Assembly (NCBI GenBank): GCA_905215965.1
Contig: CAJMSD010000007.1
Coordinates: forward strand, 84,307 to 148,306
Source: an uncultured bacterium
GTDB taxonomy: Bacteria > Bacillota > Clostridia > Oscillospirales > Ruminococcaceae
DNA length: 64,000 nucleotides
Direction: 5' to 3'
Shown: piece by piece, positions 9,506-16,827 of the stretch
Layout: each line of letters opens with the position of its first letter
How positions within the stretch are numbered: the first letter of the stretch is position 1
Translations under genes and position numbers: made by a program
The notes under the pieces: model-generated
What the model saw: only the letters and a program-made list of their open reading frames with translations
What the model was told of the DNA's origin: nothing
Databases searched by the model: none

Positions 9506-10829
9506 TCTGCTCAAAAAAGAACTTTCCGAGCTTATCAATAAACAAATGATAATAAGTCTCGCGGCAATTATGCTTATATTCATGGTTATAGGAAATATAA
9601 TGGAAACCACCATAAGCGACGCTATGAACGAAAATTATACCGTCAATCTCTGCGACGAAGACGAAACCGAATTTACAGGCGAGCTTATAGATATGCTTGA
9701 AAGCAGCGGCGCAAAGGTAAATCTTTTCACCGAACGCGGCGATGCGGATTACGCGGAAACTCTCGAAAAATTCAAAGTCTCGGGACTTATCATCATTCCC
9801 GAGGGATTTTCCGAAACTCTGCTCGGCAGCGGCGAAAAAGCGGAGCTGATAAGCATATCGCGCATGACCTCTGCTGCTGCTATGTCAAATCTCAGCAGCA
9901 ATAACGACGGCGCTGTAAGCATGATCGAGAAATGCATTACGAATATTCTTGCCGCCAATGCCGGAATTTCATCGGAGGATCTTGCTCTCATCGATTCGCC
10001 TTTCACGATATCGGGTCAGACTGTTATTGACGATCACTCGGCTTCTGTAGATATAGACTCCGTTCTGAATAAGATCATGATGCAGAATATGCTCCTTCCT
10101 ATTGTGGTGTTCGTCCTCATTATGATGACGTCTCAGACTCTTATAAGCGCGATCGCAAACGAAAAAATAGACAAGACCCTTGAAACTCTTCTGTCTGCTC
10201 CGGTATCCAGAACGTCTGTAATCGGCGCTAAGATGCTTTCGGCAGCTCTTGTCGCTCTCATTAACGCCGTTATATATATGTTCGGATTTTCATACTTCAT
10301 AACAGGAGCTACAAATTCGGCAGCGGAGGAATTTGCAGGCTCTGCCGTAACCGAAGTCATATCTGTCGAGTCAGCAATGGCTCAGCTCGGACTCTCGCTT
10401 TCAATTGGCGATTATATACTCATAGGAATCCAGCTCTTCTTTACTATTATGATATGTCTCTCTGTTTCGCTTATCCTCGGAGCAATGGTAAGCGATACCA
10501 AATCAACACAATTTGTCATAATGCCTATAATGATGCTTGCAATGGTTCCGTATATCATATCGATGCTTGCCGACATAAACTCAATGCCTATGGCTCTCAG
10601 ATGTGTTATCTACGCAATACCGTTTACCCACACCTTCTCGGCAATGTCAAACCTTATGTTCGGAAACAATGCCGTTTTCTTCGGCGGACTGATATATCAG
10701 ATAATATTTTTCATAATTTGCATGATCTTCGCTCTGCGTTTGTTCAAATCCGATAAGATTTTTACAATTTCTCTTAATTTCGGTCAGAAGTCAAAATTCA
10801 AGAAAAATAATACGTCAAATTCCGACTGA
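9492..10829 (+). CDS. ABC-2 type exporter permease (NatB-like)
   Basis: I start this at ATG 9492, which directly begins the conserved MKFFNLLKKELSELINKQ segment; it overlaps the ATPase gene by 14 bp. The 445-residue protein has one N-terminal helix, a large extracytoplasmic domain (about residues 35-200) and five or six C-terminal helices, the ABC2_membrane_3 layout of NatB. The tail is basic. It is the partner of the upstream ATPase. Substrate not identifiable; Na+/drug export is the commonest assignment in this class. Confidence 0.88.
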   Translation: MKFFNLLKKELSELINKQMIISLAAIMLIFMVIGNIMETTISDAMNENYTVNLCDEDETEFTGELIDMLESSGAKVNLFTERGDADYAETLEKFKVSGLIIIPEGFSETLLGSGEKAELISISRMTSAAAMSNLSSNNDGAVSMIEKCITNILAANAGISSEDLALIDSPFTISGQTVIDDHSASVDIDSVLNKIMMQNMLLPIVVFVLIMMTSQTLISAIANEKIDKTLETLLSAPVSRTSVIGAKMLSAALVALINAVIYMFGFSYFITGATNSAAEEFAGSAVTEVISVESAMAQLGLSLSIGDYILIGIQLFFTIMICLSVSLILGAMVSDTKSTQFVIMPIMMLAMVPYIISMLADINSMPMALRCVIYAIPFTHTFSAMSNLMFGNNAVFFGGLIYQIIFFIICMIFALRLFKSDKIFTISLNFGQKSKFKKNNTSNSD

Positions 10830-10871
10830 TTGAAAAAAATACAGAAGTTATCGTAGTATTTACGCAGCCTG

Positions 10872-10907
10872 CTGGGGCAAACCTTTCTGAGGAAAGGTTT
10901 GCCCCAG
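10872..10907. terminator. Perfect 16-bp inverted repeat after exporter operon
   Basis: CTGGGGCAAACCTTTC (10872-10887) is repeated perfectly in inverted orientation at 10892-10907 around a 4-nt loop. Only a short T run follows, so it may be a terminator or an RNA-stabilising or repeat-derived hairpin. Confidence 0.55.
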
Positions 10908-10958
10908 ACCCATTTTTAAAGACTTTTAACTTGGACAGCATATTGGTTGTACGCTGCC

Positions 10959-10978
10959 CGCCTCCCTTAGGGGAGGCG
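10959..10978. repeat. Intergenic GC-rich hairpin
   Basis: CGCCTCCC (10959-10966), loop TTAG, GGGAGGCG (10971-10978), followed by an A-rich run. In minus-strand sense the A run becomes a T run before the stem, so it is not a good terminator in either direction. The region 10830-11046 has no gene. Confidence 0.4.
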
Positions 10979-11046
10979 ATAAAAAAATACCTTTTACGGT
11001 AGCTTTAGTCAGTTGGAGGAGCGCGCCGCCGCTCGCTAAGCGGCTG

Positions 11047-11075
11047 TTGACATTCTTTCGGTTTTATGATATTAT
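11047..11075 (+). promoter_or_regulatory. Sigma-A promoter of DUF4190 gene
   Basis: TTGACA at 11047-11052 and TATTAT at 11070-11075 with a 17-bp spacer. The transcript would have a leader of about 27 nt, with ACGGAGG 5-6 nt before the ATG at 11109. Confidence 0.75.
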
Positions 11076-11108
11076 GTAGATATCAATAAAATAAACGGAG
11101 GAACTTTT

Positions 11109-11735
11109 ATGGATCCATTTAATAACGATGAAAACAGATACCTTGAGCCTCAGCCTTTTAACAATAATACTGATCCCGACAGCAATACACCTGCGCCGAA
11201 TGATCCGTCGCCCGAAAACAGCAGCAATAATTATAACAACACTCCCGCGCCGAACAATGCGTCACCTGAAAACGGCAATAATTATAACAATACCGGCAAC
11301 GTATATAATCAGGCTCCGATAAACACAGGCTATAACAACGGTTATAATTCCGCACCGAACAACAGCAACGTCTACAGCAATTATAATCCGTATAACCAGA
11401 ATCCGTACAACCAAATGCCTCCTTACGGCGGAAATAATGCTCCGCAGGGCGGCATCGGCAAATCCATTACTTCAATGATATTTGGTATCGTCGCAACGCT
11501 TTTCGGATGCTGCGTATATTACATAAGTCTGCCTTTAAGTATTGCGGCAATCGTACTCGGCGCAATTTCCATAGGACAAAACAGCAAGGGTAAAGGTATG
11601 GCTGTAGCAGGTCTTGTCCTCGGCATTGTCGGCTTCGTGTTCGGAGTTTTCGGACTTATGGGATTTACGGACGCTTTCTGGGAAGGCTTTAACGAGGGTC
11701 TTCAGGAATCTGCCGTTCTTCTGCTGCTTAGGTAA
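11109..11735 (+). CDS. DUF4190-type membrane protein with Asn/Pro-rich N-terminus
   Basis: 208 residues. The first 115 or so are a low-complexity Asn/Pro/Tyr-rich stretch with repeated APNN/NYN units. Two or three transmembrane helices (about 122-200) follow, with Gly-rich segments such as SIGQNSKGKGMAVAGLVLGI, which are typical of DUF4190. The family has no assigned enzymatic role. Its stop overlaps the ATG of the DUF2752 gene, a pairing seen repeatedly in Firmicutes, so the two products probably act at the same membrane site. Confidence 0.8.
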   Translation: MDPFNNDENRYLEPQPFNNNTDPDSNTPAPNDPSPENSSNNYNNTPAPNNASPENGNNYNNTGNVYNQAPINTGYNNGYNSAPNNSNVYSNYNPYNQNPYNQMPPYGGNNAPQGGIGKSITSMIFGIVATLFGCCVYYISLPLSIAAIVLGAISIGQNSKGKGMAVAGLVLGIVGFVFGVFGLMGFTDAFWEGFNEGLQESAVLLLLR

Positions 11736-12154
11736 TGAAAAATCCTAAAAGGCTGTATAAGTTTCTGGCATTCCTTTTTCCGGCTGTCTTATGCGCCGCA
11801 TTTTTACTGAAGGATCAGCTGCTTGCTCTTACAAATTATTTTCCGAAATGCGCGTTCCACGTTGCAACGGGTTATTTGTGTCCCGGATGCGGAAACACCC
11901 GAAGCGTCATTTATCTTCTTCAAGGCGATATTCTTTCAGCTCTGCGGTGCAATATATCCGTTCCGCTGCTCCTGCTTCTGTTGACGGCTCTTTATATTGA
12001 GATGCTGTTTTCTCTTGCCGGAAAAACGGTAAAGCTGCTTCCCAGAAAAATGTCCTTCTGGATGTGCGTACTTGCAGCGTTTTTGATATACTGCGTGCTC
12101 AGGAACTTCATAGGCTTCCTTTCGCCTATAAAAGGTTCTCCTTTAGCTTTATAA
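11735..12154 (+). CDS. DUF2752 family membrane protein
   Basis: 139 residues starting at ATG 11735, which overlaps the TAA of the upstream gene (TAATG). The diagnostic CPGCGNTRS motif is at about residues 48-56, followed by a GD-x-x-x-ALRCN segment and two hydrophobic helices. DUF2752 proteins are small membrane proteins of unknown function that carry this conserved Cys pair. A terminator hairpin follows 7 bp downstream. Confidence 0.88.
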   Translation: MKNPKRLYKFLAFLFPAVLCAAFLLKDQLLALTNYFPKCAFHVATGYLCPGCGNTRSVIYLLQGDILSALRCNISVPLLLLLLTALYIEMLFSLAGKTVKLLPRKMSFWMCVLAAFLIYCVLRNFIGFLSPIKGSPLAL

Positions 12155-12160
12155 ATGTTG

Positions 12161-12190
12161 AAAACGTCCGTACTCAGTGCGGACGTTTTT
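12161..12190 (+). terminator. Rho-independent terminator
   Basis: AAAACGTCCG, loop TACTCAGTG, CGGACGTTTTT: a 7-9 bp stem with a T run just after the DUF2752 stop codon. Confidence 0.85.
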
Positions 12191-12217
12191 GGTATATAGG
12201 AATATTTCCGGCAAAAG

Positions 12218-12246
12218 TTGACATTTATATCTATTTGTGATATCAT
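12218..12246 (+). promoter_or_regulatory. Sigma-A promoter
   Basis: TTGACA at 12218-12223 and TATCAT at 12241-12246, 17-bp spacer. The start point near 12252 rules out the in-frame ATG at 12252 as translation start and supports ATG 12288. Confidence 0.75.
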
Positions 12247-12287
12247 AATGAATGATTTATACAAATTTTTACAGAGGAGAAATAAAA

Positions 12288-14012
12288 ATGGACAAAACCC
12301 CCCATAGGCTTACAAAAAATAAACTCCGCTCTCTTCCTATGACAATGCTGTTTTCCGGAATACTCGGAGCAATACTTTTTATAGCGATATACGGAGTTAA
12401 AATTCTGAATCCTACTTATGACGACTGGCTTTTCGCAGGAGGAGACCTGACGCAGCACTACACAGGCTGGCTTTTCTTCCGCCGTTCGGACTGGCATTTT
12501 CCTTACGGATTGATCGACTGTATTTTAGACGATATAAAAATTTCTCATATGTATACGGATTCTATTCCGCTGTTTGCCCTGTTTTTCAAGCTGCTTTCCC
12601 CTATTCTTCCCGAAACCTTTCAGTATTTCGGAATCTGGGGATTATTCTGCTTCATTTGCAGCGGAGCTCTCTCTTCCATGTTAATACATAAATTCAATAA
12701 AAATCCGATATTCTGCGTTCTTGGCAGCGTTGTATATGTTCTTTGTCCGGCAGTCTTTCACAGAATGTACGGACATGAATCTCTTGCAGGACATTATATA
12801 ATCATTCTCGGTCTGGTTCTCTGGGCTTATCAGAACCACAGTTATAAACGCAAATGGATGAATTTATGTATGCCCGCGATCTTATGGGGCGTTACCGGAA
12901 TAATAACAGTATATACGCATATGTATTTTCTTCCTCTTATGTACTGCTGTTTGCTTGCCTCCGCGATCACGGATATGCTTCACCATAAAAAAGTGATCCG
13001 TCCGATAAGCTGCGCAGTCTCTCTGACGGTATTTTCCCTGCTCGCCCTTTGGGGAGTAGGAGCGTTCTACGGCAAAGGCTCTTCGGCATCCTACGGCCTT
13101 GGAGAATGCTCGGCAAACCTTAATACATTCTGGAACGGAATGACTCTTAACAGAGCAGATATATTTATCGGTTATCCCGCTAAGGCAAGCCGTTTCCTGA
13201 AAGAGCTTCCTGTAGGTCCGTGGCAGTTCGAGGGATTCGCATACTTAGGCTTGGGAGTTATTCTGGCTGTTATTATTTCGCTGCCGATCTGTTTAATATG
13301 CCTTTTCAGACGCAAGGAAGGTTTTGCAGTATCGCTGAAAAAGGCTCTTTCACACTATAAATGGTATATCTTAGCATTTTCTGTATCATTCCTCGTTGCA
13401 CTTTTCTTTGCGGTAAGTCCGAAATGTACATTTAACGATAAAGTGATATACACTATAAATTATCCGGAATCGATAACTAATATATTAGCTATTTTCAGAG
13501 CGTCGGGAAGATTTGCTTGGTTTAACGATTACCTTATTTTTACGGCTGTAATGTTTGTACTTTCAAAGATTGACAGCAAAAAGATCATGACAGCGCTGCT
13601 GGCTGTCTGCCTTTGCGTTCAGGTCGCGGATCTAAGCGATCTGCTTAAATCCAGAAAATGGTACAAGGAAACTCAGACCTATGTTTCTCCTCTGACCGAT
13701 CCTCGCTGGGAAGAATTTGCCGATGAATGCGATAAATTACTGATACTTCCGTACGATGTCCCCGGTAACGTAGACTATACATTCGGTAAATTCGCCAACG
13801 ACCATGACCTGACTCTAAATCATTTCCACATTGCAAGACCGCCTATCGACGAAATGATTCAAGATTATTTTGAAAACATCGATAAAATCGCACGCGGAGA
13901 CGGCGATCCCAACACTATTTATCTATTCCTTTCCGCCGAATATATACCTGAAGGCGCTCCGAACATCGATATTTACGAAATGGACGGATATACGGTCGTA
14001 AGATGCAGATAA
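12288..14012 (+). CDS. Polytopic membrane protein, GT-C glycosyltransferase-like
   Basis: 574 residues from ATG 12288, chosen because AGAGGAGAAA lies 5 nt upstream and the promoter start point excludes the earlier ATG. It has about ten transmembrane helices. An N-terminal luminal loop carries acidic residues (YDDWLFAGGDLTQHYTGW, about 40-57) in the position where GT-C fold enzymes keep catalytic Asp residues, and a soluble C-terminal domain begins near 440. It resembles DUF6311-like proteins related to lipid-linked-sugar glycosyltransferases. It is monocistronic, between its own promoter and terminator. Acceptor and donor are unknown. Confidence 0.65.
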   Translation: MDKTPHRLTKNKLRSLPMTMLFSGILGAILFIAIYGVKILNPTYDDWLFAGGDLTQHYTGWLFFRRSDWHFPYGLIDCILDDIKISHMYTDSIPLFALFFKLLSPILPETFQYFGIWGLFCFICSGALSSMLIHKFNKNPIFCVLGSVVYVLCPAVFHRMYGHESLAGHYIIILGLVLWAYQNHSYKRKWMNLCMPAILWGVTGIITVYTHMYFLPLMYCCLLASAITDMLHHKKVIRPISCAVSLTVFSLLALWGVGAFYGKGSSASYGLGECSANLNTFWNGMTLNRADIFIGYPAKASRFLKELPVGPWQFEGFAYLGLGVILAVIISLPICLICLFRRKEGFAVSLKKALSHYKWYILAFSVSFLVALFFAVSPKCTFNDKVIYTINYPESITNILAIFRASGRFAWFNDYLIFTAVMFVLSKIDSKKIMTALLAVCLCVQVADLSDLLKSRKWYKETQTYVSPLTDPRWEEFADECDKLLILPYDVPGNVDYTFGKFANDHDLTLNHFHIARPPIDEMIQDYFENIDKIARGDGDPNTIYLFLSAEYIPEGAPNIDIYEMDGYTVVRCR

Positions 14013-14018
14013 AATTTT

Positions 14019-14047
14019 GCCTGTTAGAAATAACAGGCATTTTTTTA
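14019..14047 (+). terminator. Rho-independent terminator
   Basis: GCCTGTTA, GAAA tetraloop, TAACAGGC, then ATTTTTTT, directly after the stop codon at 14012. Confidence 0.88.
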
Positions 14048-14067
14048 CAAAATCCGATAAAAAGCTA

Positions 14068-14097
14068 TTGAAAATGCTCTCCCGTTTATGTTATAAT
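14068..14097 (+). promoter_or_regulatory. Sigma-A promoter of amino-acid importer genes
   Basis: TTGAAA at 14068-14073 and a perfect TATAAT at 14092-14097 with an 18-bp spacer, about 60 bp before ATG 14161. Confidence 0.7.
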
Positions 14098-14160
14098 AAA
14101 TCATACCGTGTCATCGCGGAAAATTCAAAAGCCGCAGGCTTTATATAAGGAGATTTATCC

Positions 14161-14865
14161 ATGTCAGGTGAAGAAATACAAAAGGTCTTTTTGATACTCC
14201 TTGAGTATCTTGTTCCAACCCTAAAGATTTTCGGATTTACGCTGCTGTACTCGATACCTCTCGGTATGGTGGTCGCACTTCTGAAAATGTGCAGATTTAA
14301 GCCGATATCATGGCTCACAAACGTATACATACTGATTATGCGCGGAACACCTCTTATGCTTCAGATAATAGTAGCGTATTATGCGGTTCCCATGCTTAAA
14401 ACGCAGGAGAATTTACCGTTATTTATAAAAAATATTCTCGACGGTATCAATATCCAGAGCGAAAACTTTATGTTCAATGCCGTTATTATAGCCTTTACGC
14501 TCAACTATGCCGCATATTTCGCCGAAATATTCAGAGGCGGCATCGAGTCTATCCCAAAAGGACAATACGAAGCGGCAGCGTCGCTTAGCTTCAGCAAAAG
14601 TCAGACGTTTTTCCGCATAATTCTTCCGCAGGTCGTCAAGCGCGTTATTCCTGCAAGCGCAAACGAGATCATTACTCTTGTAAAAGATACTTCTCTTGCA
14701 AACGTAGTCGCATTTGCGGAAATAACTCTTAAAGCAAAGCAGCAGATGCAGACTTACAGCTCGCTTATGCCGCTCTTCATTGCCGGATTATTCTATTTTA
14801 CCCTTGCAATGATACTTACGATCATATCCGCTTTCGTTGAGAAAAAGCTTAATTACTACAAATAG
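14161..14865 (+). CDS. Polar amino-acid ABC transporter permease
   Basis: 234-residue HisM/GlnP-type permease with about five helices. The EAA loop is clear near residues 137-155 (YEAAASLSFSKSQTFFRIIL), with a RGTPLMLQI motif near 61-69 that is diagnostic of the polar amino-acid family. It forms the channel for an imported amino acid delivered by the convergently encoded binding protein (15703-16530) and energised by the ATPase encoded 13 bp downstream. The ATG is preceded by AAGGAG. Confidence 0.93.
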   Translation: MSGEEIQKVFLILLEYLVPTLKIFGFTLLYSIPLGMVVALLKMCRFKPISWLTNVYILIMRGTPLMLQIIVAYYAVPMLKTQENLPLFIKNILDGINIQSENFMFNAVIIAFTLNYAAYFAEIFRGGIESIPKGQYEAAASLSFSKSQTFFRIILPQVVKRVIPASANEIITLVKDTSLANVVAFAEITLKAKQQMQTYSSLMPLFIAGLFYFTLAMILTIISAFVEKKLNYYK

Positions 14866-14878
14866 GAGGTATCGGAAA

Positions 14879-15643
14879 ATGGCAATGCTGGAAGTCAGAA
14901 ATCTTTCAAAAAGCTTCGGACAGCTCTGCGTTCTCAAGAATATTTCCTTTAACGTGGACAAGGGCGAAGTGGTGGCTGTAATAGGCCCGTCCGGAAGCGG
15001 AAAATCCACGCTTCTGAGATGCATAAATCAGCTTGAAAAAGCAAGCGGAGGAACTATAAACGTCTGCGGAATGGAAATGCTCGAAAAAAACGACAAGGGC
15101 AAAACCGTTTACGCTTCACCTAAAACGCTCAGGGATATCAGACTTAAAATAGGTCTTGTTTTCCAGAACTTTAACTTGTTCCCTCATATGAACGTGCTGA
15201 GGAACATTACCGAAGCTCCCGTAAGAGTTCTCAAAAAGGACAAAAAAGAAGCCGAAGCAAAGGCGATGGAGCTTCTTAAAAAAATGGGGCTCGCCGATAA
15301 AGCAGCCGCATATCCGTGCGAGCTTTCAGGCGGACAGCAGCAGCGCGTATCTATTGCAAGAGCGCTTGCTCTTAATCCCGAAATGCTTTTCTTCGACGAA
15401 CCTACGTCGGCTCTTGATCCCGAACTGACAGGAGAGATACTTAAAGTTATAAAGGAGCTTGCCGCCGATGGTATGACTATGGTCATAGTAACTCACGAAA
15501 TGGCATTTGCCCGCGACGTTGCAGACCGCGTTATATTCATGGAGGGCGGAGTTATCGCGGACGAAGGCGCTCCGGAGCATCTTTTCGGCGAATCGGCAAG
15601 CGAACGAACAAAGCAGTTCCTGCAAAGATACAGAAACGGCTGA
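14879..15643 (+). CDS. Polar amino-acid ABC transporter ATP-binding protein
   Basis: Start ATG 14879, preceded by AGGAGGT; the frame extends upstream into the permease gene but that part is not coding for this protein. 254 residues with Walker A GPSGSGKST, Q-loop QNFNLF, signature LSGGQQQRVSIARAL, Walker B MLFFDEPTSALD and H-loop VTHEMAFA, all canonical for GlnQ/HisP ATPases. Together with the adjacent permease and the convergent binding protein it makes a complete importer for a polar or cystine-like amino acid. Confidence 0.95.
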   Translation: MAMLEVRNLSKSFGQLCVLKNISFNVDKGEVVAVIGPSGSGKSTLLRCINQLEKASGGTINVCGMEMLEKNDKGKTVYASPKTLRDIRLKIGLVFQNFNLFPHMNVLRNITEAPVRVLKKDKKEAEAKAMELLKKMGLADKAAAYPCELSGGQQQRVSIARALALNPEMLFFDEPTSALDPELTGEILKVIKELAADGMTMVIVTHEMAFARDVADRVIFMEGGVIADEGAPEHLFGESASERTKQFLQRYRNG

Positions 15644-15659
15644 TGCCCGAAAATATAAA

Positions 15660-15690
15660 AAAGGCAGTTCATAACGAACTGCCTTTACTT
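15660..15690. terminator. Bidirectional terminator between convergent importer genes
   Basis: AAAGGCAGTTC (15660-15670) and GAACTGCCTTT (15676-15686) form an 11-bp stem with A/T runs on both sides. It serves the ATPase gene from the left and the binding-protein gene from the right. Confidence 0.85.
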
Positions 15691-15702
15691 TTTATCGGAT
15701 AT

Positions 15703-16530
15703 TTATTTTACTGTCGTAATATCGCTTCCGAACCAGCTTGTTGAGATCTCGCCAAGCTTACCGTCCTTTTTCATCTCGCTGAGAATTCTCTGAACCTCGT
15801 CGCGGAGCTTCTGATCGTTCTTTCGGAAGCCGATAGCATATTCCTCTTCCTCAAGTCCGTCAGGAAGGATCTTGTAATCCTTGCCCGATGAATTGATCTC
15901 ATAATTTGCAACGACTGAATCAAGGAAAACAGCGTCTACGATACCAAGCTCCATCTGCTGCAAAGCTTCAATATTCGTGCCTATAGGCTGCTCGGTTATC
16001 GTATCCTTGATCTCGGACGCCATAAGGATCTCCTCTGCCGTAGAACCGTTCTGAACGCCGATCTTCTTATCCTTGAGATCGTCCATAGTTTCTGCGCTGC
16101 TGTCGGCAGGAACAACAAAAACCATAGAATTCTTCATATACGGCTCGGAAAGATTCATTTCCTCAGCTCTTGACGGACTTACGGACATACCGTTCCAGAT
16201 ACAGTCAACTCTTCCTGCGTTAAGATCCTGTTCCTTGGTATCCCAGTTGATGCCCTCGGTAACAAGCTCAACGCCCATTCTGTTGCATACTTCCTTAGCC
16301 ACATCAATATCGAATCCTACTATCTGATCGTTCTCATCGGTATAGCCCATCGGTTTAAATGTAGCGTCAAGTCCAAGAACGAATTTGCCGCTGTCAAGAA
16401 CAGCCTGAAGCGAATTATCCTCCTTGGAAGACGAAGATCCCTTGTCGGAATTTCCGCAGCCGACAGATACGGTCAGCATGGCGGCAGCTGCAACAGCAGC
16501 TATAATTTTTTTAATTACAGAATTTTTCAT
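15703..16530 (-). CDS. Amino-acid ABC transporter substrate-binding lipoprotein
   Basis: 275 residues with a lipoprotein signal peptide (lipobox around VSVGC at residue 25) and a Ser-rich linker. The family-3 binding fold follows: FKPMGYTDENDQIVGFDIDV, then a DAVFLDSVVANYEI segment near the C-terminal hinge. The Asp-containing first loop and later Arg/Asp residues fit binding of the alpha-amino and carboxyl groups of a polar amino acid. It is transcribed toward its permease and ATPase genes and shares their bidirectional terminator, so expression is separately controlled. Confidence 0.93.
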   Translation of the reverse strand: MKNSVIKKIIAAVAAAAMLTVSVGCGNSDKGSSSSKEDNSLQAVLDSGKFVLGLDATFKPMGYTDENDQIVGFDIDVAKEVCNRMGVELVTEGINWDTKEQDLNAGRVDCIWNGMSVSPSRAEEMNLSEPYMKNSMVFVVPADSSAETMDDLKDKKIGVQNGSTAEEILMASEIKDTITEQPIGTNIEALQQMELGIVDAVFLDSVVANYEINSSGKDYKILPDGLEEEEYAIGFRKNDQKLRDEVQRILSEMKKDGKLGEISTSWFGSDITTVK

Positions 16531-16581
16531 ATAACAGACCTCTCCTTAAAACAATTATCATACATGCTTTATGACAAAAAT

Positions 16582-16610
16582 ATGATATCACATTATTACG
16601 CTAAAGTAAA
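16582..16610 (-). promoter_or_regulatory. Promoter of the amino-acid binding protein
   Basis: Minus-strand TTTACT (16610-16605) and TATCAT (16587-16582) with a 17-bp spacer, about 50 bp upstream of ATG 16530. Confidence 0.55.
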
Positions 16611-16676
16611 GCAAAAAGTACATTTTCGGCGCATCTTCCAAATTATCGCCGAAAAATCCCAACTATTTTCACACTT

Positions 16677-16705
16677 TTGAGAAACCGACCATATATATTT
16701 ACAAT
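16677..16705 (+). promoter_or_regulatory. Possible plus-strand promoter in intergenic region
   Basis: TTGAGA (16677-16682) and TACAAT (16700-16705) spaced by 17 bp. Downstream is only the hairpin at 16716-16748, a strong AAGGAGG and a 13-codon frame (16770-16811) that overlaps a half copy of a MITE end. No convincing gene is served. Confidence 0.3.
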
Positions 16706-16748
16706 CAAAAATAGATTCGAGCCGATCGGTATCACTGCCGACCGGCTC
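16705..16748 (-). terminator. Terminator of the second importer operon
   Basis: On the minus strand a GAGCCG..CGGCTC stem with an internal CGGC/CCG pairing (16716-16748) is followed by a T-rich stretch. It lies about 80 bp past the stop of the gene at 16828. Confidence 0.5.
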
Positions 16749-16827
16749 ATCTATAAAAGGAGGTTGTATATGGCACGTTGGCACAAAATGTGCGGTATTG
16801 CCTTATCATGATTTCAAAGATAATTAA

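Noticed and set aside
16770..16811. 13-codon frame (MARWHKMCGIALS) with promoter-like sequence and AAGGAGG upstream
   Set aside because: Its second half coincides with a single-end copy of the MITE terminus (TGTGCGGTATTGCC), so it is more simply a repeat remnant; kept only as a low-confidence promoter note.
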